Assembly (NCBI GenBank): GCA_033856535.1
Contig: JAWVEV010000214.1
Location: forward strand, 1-58,548
DNA: 58,548 nucleotides
Source: JAWVEV01 sp033856535
GTDB lineage: Bacteria > Actinomycetota > Thermoleophilia > Miltoncostaeales > Miltoncostaeaceae
Direction: 5' to 3'
The translations under genes were made by a program, and so were the position numbers. Shown here in pieces: positions 48,908 through 58,548 of the stretch. Each line of letters begins with the position of its first letter. The stretch's first letter is position 1. Under the pieces are notes generated by a model. It did not search any database and had not been told where the DNA came from. It worked only from the letters and a program-made list of their open reading frames with translations.

Positions 48908-50995
48908 GCTGCTCGTGGAGGTGGGCTGCGAGGAGCTCCCCTCGAGCGCCTGCCACGAGATCATCGCGCAGGCGCCCGAGCTCTTCGCCGCCGCGCTCGC
49001 GGGCGCGGGCTTCGAGACGGGTTGGACCCTCGAGGTCTCGGTCGCGCCCCGGCGCTTCGCGATCAGCTCCGGATCGCTGCCGGCGCGCCTGCCGGATCGG
49101 GTGCAGGAGGTGCGTGGCCCCGCCGCCGAGGCGGCCTTCGACGCCGACGGCGCCCCCACCAAGGCCGCCCAGGGCTTCGCCCGCGGCCAACGGGTCGCGG
49201 TCGAAGATCTCGTCGTGCGCGAGGTCGAGGGCGGCCGGCGCTTCGTGTTCGCCGAGCGGCGGGAGGAGGGGCGCGACCTCGCCGAGGCCGTCCCGGATCT
49301 CGTGGCCCACCTCGTCGACGGCCTGCGGTTCGGGAAGACCATGCGCTGGGGCGACGGAGGGCCGCCGCGCTTCTCGCGACCCATCCGCTGGATCGTGGCG
49401 AAGGTCGACGAGCAGACGATCCCGTTTGAGCTGCACGGCCTCACCGCCGGGGAGGTCAGCCAGGGCCACCGCTTCCTGGGCGGCCCGGTCACGATCGGCG
49501 CGGCCTCGGCCTACCACGCCGCGCTCGAGTCGGTCGGCGTGCTCGCGAGCCACGAGGCCCGCCGCGCCCGCATCGTCGCCGGCCTCGACGCGGCGGCCGA
49601 GGCCGCCGGCGGCTCCTGGCGCGATCCGGGCCGCAAGCTCGAGGAGGTGCTCTTCCTCGTGGAGCACCCGAGCGTGATCACCGGCCGCTTCGATCCCGCC
49701 CACCTGGAGCTGCCGAGCCGGGTGCTGATCACGGCGATGCAGAGCCACCAGCGCTACTTCCCGCTCCTGGACGCCGACGGGAACCTGCTGCCGCTCTTCC
49801 TCTCGGTCAGCAACGGCGACCCGGCCCACGCCGAGGTGATCGGCCGGGGCAACGAGGACGTGCTCGACGCCCGCCTGCAGGACGCGGCCTTCAGCTTCCA
49901 GCGCGACCGCGAGGCCGGTTTGGAGCAGCTCGACGCGCGCCTCTCGAGCATCGTCTTCCACGCGCGCCTCGGCACCATGGCGGCCAAGCGCGACCGGCTG
50001 ATCGCCGGCGTCGCCGACATCGCCGACGCGATCGGCGCCGACCTCGAGACCGCCGCCGCGGCGGGCGAGGCGGCCCGCCTGGCGAAGGTGGACCAGGGCG
50101 CGGTGCTGGTGGCCGAGTTCTCCGAGCTCGAGGGCTACGTCGCCGCCGAGTACGCGCGCCGGGCCGGCCGGCCCGCGGCCGTCGCCCAGGCCGTGGCCGA
50201 GCAATACCTGCCCGAGGGCCCCGACTCGCCGCTGCCGGCCACCGAGGCCGGGGCGATCCTGGCGGCGGCCGAGAAGCTCGACAACCTGGTCGGCGCGTTC
50301 GCGGTCGACGAGGCGCCCACCGGCTCGAAGGACCCCTACGGCCTGCGCCGCGCGGCGATGGGCCTCGTGCGGATCGCGCTCGACCGCGGCTGGGACATCG
50401 ACCACTGTCCGCCGGCCGCCGCGGCCCACGCCCGGCTCGCCGCGCAGGGGGCCGACCTGAAGCTCGGCGTCGACGAGACGGTCCTGGCCGTCAGCTCCTT
50501 CCTCGCCGACCGGCTCACCTACGTCCTCACCGGGGAGGGGCTCAACCCCGAGTCCGTCGGCGCCGCCATCGGGGCGAGGCTCGGCAGCGGCGTGGCCGTC
50601 GCGGCCTGGGCCCGGGCCCTCGACCGGGCCCGGGGCAGCGCGGCCCTTGCCGCCGTCTGGACCGCCCAGACCCGGCTGGCCCGCCTCGCCGCCCGCGGGC
50701 CCGACGAGGAGCGCGCGTTCACCTCGGCCGGGGACCCGGGCGAGGACGCCCTGGCGGAGGCCGTCGCGGCCGCGCGCCCGGGCATCGACGCCGCCCGCGC
50801 CGCCCGCGACTTCGACGCCGCGCTCGCGGCGGCCGAGCCGGTCGCCCCGGCGGTCGACCGTTTCTTCGACGACGTCTTGGTGAACACGGACGACACCGAG
50901 GCGCGCTCGCGCCGCTACGCCCTCGTGCGCGAGGCCGCCGCCGCCCTGGGCGGGGTGGCGGACTTCCCGAGGATCACGGACCCAGGAGGATCGCG

Positions 50996-50999
<4 letters not shown>
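48900..50999 (+). CDS. glyS: Glycyl-tRNA synthetase beta subunit
   Basis: GTG 48900 within the end of glyQ; 699 aa. It begins PELLVEVGCEELPSSACHEI and has MRWGDGGPPRFSRPIRWIVA, FLVEHPSVITGRFDPAHLEL, the HD-like KVDQGAVLVAEFSELEGYVA and GSKDPYGLRRAAMGLVRIAL, with a C-terminal anticodon-binding helical domain. It recognises tRNA-Gly. Its TGA overlaps the ppdK GTG. Confidence 0.96.
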
Positions 51000-53665
<2,666 letters not shown>

Positions 53666-53690
53666 TCCCTTCGGTCCGAGCGAGGGCGAC

Positions 53691-53728
53691 GTACCCGGCA
53701 TCTGGCCCTTCCGCGAGCGCTCGGGTAC
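53691..53728. other. Inverted repeat between ppdK and the secreted repeat protein
   Basis: GTACCCG (53691-53697) and CGGGTAC (53722-53728) are complementary across 24 nt, within the 181-bp gap. No clear terminator is present; the role is unknown. Confidence 0.35.
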
Positions 53729-53846
53729 CGTGAGTCCGCCTCGGGACGGGGAGGAATCCCCACCGCACGGGAGCGGCGCACGGAAGGAGGGCCGCACGCC
53801 GGCGACGAACCCCGAGGGCGACCGTCACGTGATCAGGGAGCAGTTC

Positions 53847-55433
53847 GTGCTTCGAGCAGTCCGCATCGCGCTCTGCGCATGCGCGGCCGGTGCGGTGGGC
53901 GTGGTCGCGCCCTCCGCGATCGCCGCGATCAACACCACGATCCGGGTCGAGGGATCGACGTCGACCCTCATCGCCGAGCGCCCGATCGCGCTCAACGACT
54001 CCGGCGGCGACGGCTCGATCACGGACTCGTTCGACAACGAGATCTTCGTGGTGCCGCTGGCCAGCGCCAGCGCGCAGCTGACGCTCGGCGCGGCCGAGGT
54101 GAACCTGCCGGTGGGATACGACGTCCCGCCGACGGGCTCGGTCGTGAAGCAGATCGGCCTGGACCAGGCCGTGGCGCTCGGCGCCCAGTGGCGGATGAAG
54201 GTGAACAACGTCAAGCCCGCCGAGGGCCCCGACGACGTCCTCCTCAAGGAGGGCGACAAGGTCAGCTGGTCGTTTGTGAGCAACCCGAACGCCCTCGAGC
54301 TCGACATCCAGGTGCCGTCGACACCGGTCCAGATCGGGACGCCCTTCCCGGTGACCGTGGTCGGCTACGACAACGCCGGCACCGCGGTCCCGGTGGCCGG
54401 CGTCACGGTCGCCTTCCGCGAGGCCGTCGCCCTGACCGGCCCGGACGGCACCGCCCAGCTGCTGGCCAACGGCATCGGCCCGAGCGTGGTGGGCGCGAGC
54501 AAGCTCGGCACGGTCCGCGCGGCCGCCGACCCGCTCTGCAGCTACCCGGCGGAGCACCCCGAGGCCTGTGGCCTGCCGCCGCTCGGTGGAGGGAGCACCC
54601 AGCCCACCACGCCGACGACGCCCACCACGCCGACGACGACGACCAAGCCCAGCACCACGACGAACCCGCCGACGCCGCCCACGATCCGGCCGCTCTGCGC
54701 GGTGGTGAAGAAGCTCCCGCCCGTCGTCCTGACGAACCCCAAGAGCGTGAAGCTGACCGTCGGCCAGCTGATCACCAACCAGCGCGTCTCGCAGGCCGCG
54801 GTCCGCCGGGCCAACGGCATCCTGCTCTGGCTGGAGGCCGGCCTGCTGGAGCGCGACTTCTGCGGCGGCTCGATCGGGCCGCGCGACGTCGCGCCGGGGC
54901 TCGAGGTCGACCTGACCGGCCCCCGCGACGCCCCGACCCGCGCCCGCCCGCGCCCGGTCGAGATCCAGCCGCCGGTGCGCGTCGACGCCAGCCAGGTGGC
55001 CTTCACGCCGGCGCAGCTCCAGATCAACCAGCGCATCTCGCAGGCCGCCGTGCGGCGCGCCAACGCGCTGTTCGAGCGGATCGAGAAGGGCCTCACCGGC
55101 GGTGACATCCGGGACGGCGCCATCACGGTGCGCAAGACCGTCGCCGGCATGCGCGTCCTGCTGACCGACAAGGCCGGCGCCCGCGTGCCCGAGCGCTCGC
55201 CCACCCAGGACGCCGAGCCCGGTCCGCCCTCCAAGGTCCCGGTGCAGGCCACCCGCCTGCAGCTCGTCATCAACCTGCACATCGCCGAGACGGCCCTCCG
55301 CCGGGTGAACGAGCTGCTCGACAAGCTGGCGACCGGCTTCACCGGCGAGGACATCGCCAACGGGACGCTCACCATCCAGGACTTCGCGCCGGGCGTCCGC
55401 CTGCCGTCCGACATCCCGATCCCGAGTGAGTAG
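53847..55433 (+). CDS. Secreted DUF4430-like protein with C-terminal triple-repeat module
   Basis: GTG 53847 after AGGGAG is preferred (GTG 53829 is the alternative); 528 aa. A signal peptide (RIALCACAAGAVGVVAPSAIA) leads to a DUF4430-like domain (about 28-235; INTTIRVEGSTSTLI, LLKEGDKVSWSF) and a Cys pair in PLCSYPAEHPEACG. A Thr/Pro linker (PTTPTTPTTPTTTTKP) follows. The module then begins with Cys284 in PLCA and has three repeats (301-354, 384-437, 467-519), repeat 1 carrying Cys339. The C284-C339 spacing of 55 equals that in 40411-42438. Exported; linker and module suggest a surface protein. Confidence 0.82.
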   Translation: MLRAVRIALCACAAGAVGVVAPSAIAAINTTIRVEGSTSTLIAERPIALNDSGGDGSITDSFDNEIFVVPLASASAQLTLGAAEVNLPVGYDVPPTGSVVKQIGLDQAVALGAQWRMKVNNVKPAEGPDDVLLKEGDKVSWSFVSNPNALELDIQVPSTPVQIGTPFPVTVVGYDNAGTAVPVAGVTVAFREAVALTGPDGTAQLLANGIGPSVVGASKLGTVRAAADPLCSYPAEHPEACGLPPLGGGSTQPTTPTTPTTPTTTTKPSTTTNPPTPPTIRPLCAVVKKLPPVVLTNPKSVKLTVGQLITNQRVSQAAVRRANGILLWLEAGLLERDFCGGSIGPRDVAPGLEVDLTGPRDAPTRARPRPVEIQPPVRVDASQVAFTPAQLQINQRISQAAVRRANALFERIEKGLTGGDIRDGAITVRKTVAGMRVLLTDKAGARVPERSPTQDAEPGPPSKVPVQATRLQLVINLHIAETALRRVNELLDKLATGFTGEDIANGTLTIQDFAPGVRLPSDIPIPSE

Positions 55434-55449
55434 CCGGGCTCCGAGGTAG

Positions 55450-55455
55450 TACCAT
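55450..55455 (+). promoter_or_regulatory. -10 box upstream of the 55487 gene
   Basis: TACCAT, about 17 nt after the previous stop and 31 nt before the proposed ATC start; a Shine-Dalgarno (GGAAGGGGGG, 55473-55482) lies in the leader. Confidence 0.45.
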
Positions 55456-55486
55456 CGCGCCTCCGGCACGGCGGAAGGGGGGCGCG

Positions 55487-56224
55487 ATCGACTCCGGTGA
55501 GCGGTACGAGCTCGGCAGCCTCGGCGACCTGGTCGAGCTGCTGATCGACGGCTGGCAGGTCGAGGGTTTGCACTTCGCGGATCGCTCGGACGCCGGGGGC
55601 TCCGGCGGCCCGCCGGCGGCGTTCTTCCGGATGATGCGCGGCCCGGAGCGGCGGGGGATGTTCATCCCCGACGACGGTCGTGCCTTCTCCCACCGGGCCC
55701 TGGTGGCGCTCTTCCGCGAGCGGCCCGAGGTCTGGAAGCACCGCTCGTCCGAGGCCGTGCCGTGGCCCGACACGCCGCCGGCTCCGCCGGAAGAGGTGCA
55801 GGAGATCCCCGCGGGCTTCCCGGACGCGCTGGCGCTCGGCCCGGCGACCCTGCGGACCGTGCACCCGGTCAACCAGATCCAGTCGATCGAGGGCCTCACG
55901 ATCGCCCTGACCGTGCTGGAGTTGCACGAGGAGTGCGCCCGGCTGCGCTACCTGGCCCACGCCACCGACGCGCGCACGCGGCGCCAGATGCGCGTGCTCG
56001 ACGTGGTGGCCTGCGACGACACCGGCTGCCGCTACCAGGTGGCCGTGCCGCCGCCGCGCTCCGAGGGGAACCGCTTCGACGGGGACCTGCTGCTGGCGCC
56101 GGGCCTCGCGCGCGACCGCTCGCGGCTCACGGTCACGGTCGGGACCGTCGCCGGCGAGCCGGGCGACGGCGAGCGGATCTCGGGTCCCTGGGTCTTCCCG
56201 ATCTCGCTCTCACGGCGGGCGTGA
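55487..56224 (+). CDS. Unknown protein before dgt, apparent ATC start
   Basis: The frame is clearly coding from at least 55493 (ERYELGSLGDLVELLIDGWQ), yet there is no ATG, GTG or TTG upstream of TTG 55568. GGAAGGGGGG stands 4 nt before an in-frame ATC at 55487, giving 245 aa. Starting at TTG 55568 would delete this conserved-looking first helix. The protein is cytoplasmic, with PAAFFRMMRGPERRGMFIP and a C-terminal beta-rich half (LTVTVGTVAGEPGDGERI). Family not recognised. GTGA overlap with dgt puts it in the dgt-dnaG operon. Confidence 0.65.
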   Translation: MDSGERYELGSLGDLVELLIDGWQVEGLHFADRSDAGGSGGPPAAFFRMMRGPERRGMFIPDDGRAFSHRALVALFRERPEVWKHRSSEAVPWPDTPPAPPEEVQEIPAGFPDALALGPATLRTVHPVNQIQSIEGLTIALTVLELHEECARLRYLAHATDARTRRQMRVLDVVACDDTGCRYQVAVPPPRSEGNRFDGDLLLAPGLARDRSRLTVTVGTVAGEPGDGERISGPWVFPISLSRRA

Positions 56225-57240
56225 GGACGGGCCTCCCGGCGGACCGACGGCCCATCGGCCCCGGGGCGCGCGTCGCCCGGGAGCCGCCGCTCGGCCCCCG
56301 GGCCGCCCGCGCCGACGCCGCGGTCCGGGACGAGCCCGAGGAGCCCTGCCCCTACCGGACCGCCTTCCAGCGCGACCGGGACCGAATCCTCCACACCAAG
56401 GCCTTCCGCCGGCTGAAGCACAAGACCCAGGTCTTCGTGGCGCCGGAGGGCGACCACTACCGCACCCGGCTCACCCACACGCTCGAGGTCTCGGCGCTGT
56501 CGCGCACGGTGGCGCGGGCGCTGGCGCTGAACGAGGACCTGGTCGAGGCGATCGCGATGGGACATGACCTGGGCCACGCGCCCTTCGGCCACGCCGGCGA
56601 GGCCGCGCTCGACGCGGTGCTGCGCGAGCGCGGGGGATCGTTCGAGCACAACGAGCAGAGCGTGCGGGTGGTCGAGCGGATCGAGCGCGACGGGCGCGGC
56701 CTGAACCTGACCCGCGAGGTGCGCGACGGCATCCGCCACCACACCGGCCCGGGGCTGCCGGCCACCCTCGAGGGCCAGATCGTGCGGCTGATGGACCGGG
56801 TGGCGTACGTGAACCACGACATCGAGGACGCGCTGCGCGCCGGCGTGCTGGGCCCGCAGGACCTCCCGGAGGGCGAGGTGGCCATGCTGGGCCGCACCAC
56901 CTCCGAGCGCCTGACCACGCTGGTGGACGACGTCGTGTCCACGAGCGCCGACGCCGAGCGCATCGGCCAGTCGGCGGAGATCGGCGGCGCCTTCCTGCGG
57001 CTGCGCAAGTTCATGTTCCAGCGCGTCTACCTGGCACCGCCGGCCAGTGTCGAGTCCGAGCGGGCGCGCGGGGTGGTCCGGGCGCTCTTCCTGCGCTTCG
57101 TCGAGCGGCCCGAGCTGTTGCCGCCGGCGGCCGAGCCCGACCCGGTGGCGCGCGTCACCGACTTCGTCTCCGGCATGACCGACCGCTACGCGCTGCGGGT
57201 CTACCGCGACGCGTTCATGCCGCGCGAGGGCCCTCTCTAG
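56221..57240 (+). CDS. dgt: Deoxyguanosinetriphosphate triphosphohydrolase-like protein
   Basis: GTG 56221 overlaps the unknown gene; 339 aa. HD-domain enzyme: YRTAFQRDRDRILHTKAFRR, RLTHTLEVSALSRTVARAL with the first His, the HD pair in AMGHDLGHAPFGHAGE, FEHNEQSVRVVERIE and MDRVAYVNHDIED with the last Asp. It hydrolyses dNTPs to nucleoside and triphosphate. dgt before dnaG is a conserved actinobacterial order. Its TAG shares a base with the dnaG GTG. Confidence 0.93.
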   Translation: MRTGLPADRRPIGPGARVAREPPLGPRAARADAAVRDEPEEPCPYRTAFQRDRDRILHTKAFRRLKHKTQVFVAPEGDHYRTRLTHTLEVSALSRTVARALALNEDLVEAIAMGHDLGHAPFGHAGEAALDAVLRERGGSFEHNEQSVRVVERIERDGRGLNLTREVRDGIRHHTGPGLPATLEGQIVRLMDRVAYVNHDIEDALRAGVLGPQDLPEGEVAMLGRTTSERLTTLVDDVVSTSADAERIGQSAEIGGAFLRLRKFMFQRVYLAPPASVESERARGVVRALFLRFVERPELLPPAAEPDPVARVTDFVSGMTDRYALRVYRDAFMPREGPL

Positions 57241-58548
57241 TGGCCCGGATCCCTGACGAGACCCTCGACGCGGTTCGTCAGGCCGCCGACCTCGTGGAGC
57301 TGGTGCGAGCCCGCGTCGAGCTGACCCGCCGCAGCGGGCGCTGGTGGGGCCGCTGCCCCTTCCACGAGGAGCGCACGCCGTCGTTCAGCCTGCTGCCGCC
57401 GGACTTCCGCCGCTACTACTGCCACAGCTGCCTCGCGACCGGCGACGCGATCACCTGGATGCAGGAGCGCGAGGGGGCGGCCAACTTCTCCGAGGCCGTG
57501 GAGGTGCTCGCCGAGCGCTACGGGATCGAGTTCCACAACGAGGAGGAGTCCCCGGCGGAGGCCGCGAAGCGCGCGGCGGCCCGGCGCCGGCTGGAGCTGC
57601 TCGACCGCGCGGCGAGCTTCTTCGAGGCGGTGCTCTGGAACGCCGACGAGGCCGAGCCGGCGCGCCGCTACCTGGCGGGACGCGGCTTCGACGAGGCGTT
57701 GGTGCGCCGGTTCCGGATCGGCTGGGCCCCGGCCGGCGGCACCGGGCTGGCGGCGCGGGCGCTCCGCGAGGGGTTCACGCGCGATCAGCTGATGGACGCG
57801 GGCCTGGCGCGCCCGCGCGGCGGGACGGCCAGCGACTTCTTCCAGGCGCGCATCACCTTCCCGATCGCCGATCTGCGCGGTCGCGTGCAGGGCTTCGGCG
57901 CCCGGACGCTCGACCCGGCCGAGCGCGCCAAGTACGTCAACTCGCCCGAGGGGCCGGCCTTCCGCAAACGCACGCTGCTCTTCGGCCTGGCCGAGGCGCG
58001 GGCCGACGCGGCAAAGCGCGGGTGGACCGTGGTCGTGGAGGGGTACACCGACGTCATGGGACTGGTGGCGTCCGGGATCGAGGCGGCCGTGGCGTGCATG
58101 GGTACCTCGCTCACGTCGGAACAGATGCGCCTGCTCGCGCGGACGGCACCGGAGGTACGGTTGTGCTTCGACGCGGACAAGGCCGGGGAGGGGGCGGCCT
58201 GGCGGACCGTCCAGGCGTCCAGGGACGTACCCGTCCGACTCTCCGCAGTACAACTGCCGTCCGGCCAGGATCCCGGCGATCTGGCGGCATCCGAGGAGGG
58301 GCGCAACTCCCTGAGGGGGGCGATTGAGCACGCAGACCCCCTGCTAACTTCCCTCATCAGCTCACGAGCACGACGCGCGGGGGCTGCTCCACGGGACCGC
58401 GACCAGGCGTTGGAGGAGATCACCAGTCTCCTCCGAACGCTTCCGGACACGGTCGAGAAGGATGAGGGAGTGCGCTTGGCGGCCGGACTGTTGCAGCTAT
58501 CTCGGGTCATGGAAGACCGTCTGCGCGAGGGTTCTCGCCATGGTGAGG
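57240..58548 (+). CDS. dnaG: DNA primase (partial, C-terminus beyond window)
   Basis: GTG 57240; 436 residues are inside the window with no stop. The CHC2 zinc finger is intact (CPFHEERTPSF ... CHSC, about residues 39-63), the catalytic core has RITFPIADLRGRVQGFGART and KYVNSPEG, and the TOPRIM motifs are VVEGYTDVMGL and CFDADKAGEGAAWRT. It makes replication primers. From about 58300 codon choice drifts to lower GC (CTA, GCA, TTG, AGT), matching the poorly conserved linker to the helicase-binding domain. Confidence 0.96.
   Translation, partial: MARIPDETLDAVRQAADLVELVRARVELTRRSGRWWGRCPFHEERTPSFSLLPPDFRRYYCHSCLATGDAITWMQEREGAANFSEAVEVLAERYGIEFHNEEESPAEAAKRAAARRRLELLDRAASFFEAVLWNADEAEPARRYLAGRGFDEALVRRFRIGWAPAGGTGLAARALREGFTRDQLMDAGLARPRGGTASDFFQARITFPIADLRGRVQGFGARTLDPAERAKYVNSPEGPAFRKRTLLFGLAEARADAAKRGWTVVVEGYTDVMGLVASGIEAAVACMGTSLTSEQMRLLARTAPEVRLCFDADKAGEGAAWRTVQASRDVPVRLSAVQLPSGQDPGDLAASEEGRNSLRGAIEHADPLLTSLISSRARRAGAAPRDRDQALEEITSLLRTLPDTVEKDEGVRLAAGLLQLSRVMEDRLREGSRHGE

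Noticed and set aside
57344..58327. Alternative frame of about 327 codons inside dnaG
   Set aside because: The GTG 57240 frame carries the CHC2 and TOPRIM motifs; the other frame is a compositional shadow.

Overview
This is a very GC-rich (roughly 73-75%), gene-dense stretch of chromosome. GTG and TTG starts, ATGA/GTGA/TTGA start-stop overlaps and Actinomycetota-type families (Holin-X, DUF3618, Rpf-like lysozyme fold, dgt-dnaG pair) point to Actinomycetota. The Tat-exported ferritin-like protein, a single mreB, split glyQ/glyS followed by ppdK, and the aroB-aroQ-pepQ-efp-accB-accC-nusB order suggest a deep lineage such as Thermoleophilia/Solirubrobacterales. That placement is inference from gene content only. 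I see no rRNA, tRNA, CRISPR array, transposase or prophage.

Layout. 1-2333: partial TetR regulator under a 19-bp-arm palindrome, a small disordered protein and a GCS2-type glutamate-cysteine ligase. 2447-3617: three-gene envelope operon (membrane-anchored helical protein, Holin-X, DUF3618). 3618-4429: intergenic repeats. 4430-7363: cell-wall block on the minus strand (mreB; NlpC/P60 endopeptidase; Rpf-like lytic enzyme). 7527-8675: secreted protein. 8816-17892: eleven-gene translationally coupled operon for chorismate synthesis, EF-P, acetyl-CoA carboxylase and NusB. 17933-26059: dxs, K+/H+ antiporter, MarR/SDR divergon, and tlyA-nadK-recN. 26243-28122: tetR-glycosyltransferase pair flanked by a dispersed repeat family. 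28617-33442: small membrane protein, pyrG-M20 peptidase-Nudix operon, Tat ferritin-like protein. 33526-41000: UvrD-like helicase, DUF3891-deoB, dodecin, DUF429, small membrane protein, cupin/TetR divergon. 40411-42438: secreted seven-bladed propeller with a C-terminal triple repeat. 42497-46782: pdp-mutM-P1 peptidase-aldo/keto reductase operon. 46806-53665: grxC, recO, glyQ-glyS-ppdK. 53847-55433: a second secreted protein with the same triple repeat. 55487-58548: unknown gene-dgt-dnaG (dnaG runs off the window).

Most notable. (1) Two secreted proteins (40411-42438 and 53847-55433) with unrelated N-terminal halves share a C-terminal module of three ~50-residue repeats. The module opens with a PLCA motif, and two cysteines lie exactly 55 residues apart in both proteins. 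I do not recognise it as a described domain architecture. (2) The accB-position gene is a fusion of a carboxyltransferase-like barrel that has lost its metal ligands to a normal biotin carrier domain. (3) mreB and the gene before dgt both have a good Shine-Dalgarno sequence placed before an in-frame ATC rather than ATG/GTG/TTG. (4) About a dozen genes have a TAnnnT -10 box 6-10 nt before the start codon, implying widespread leaderless mRNAs. (5) Two families of intergenic repeats are present.
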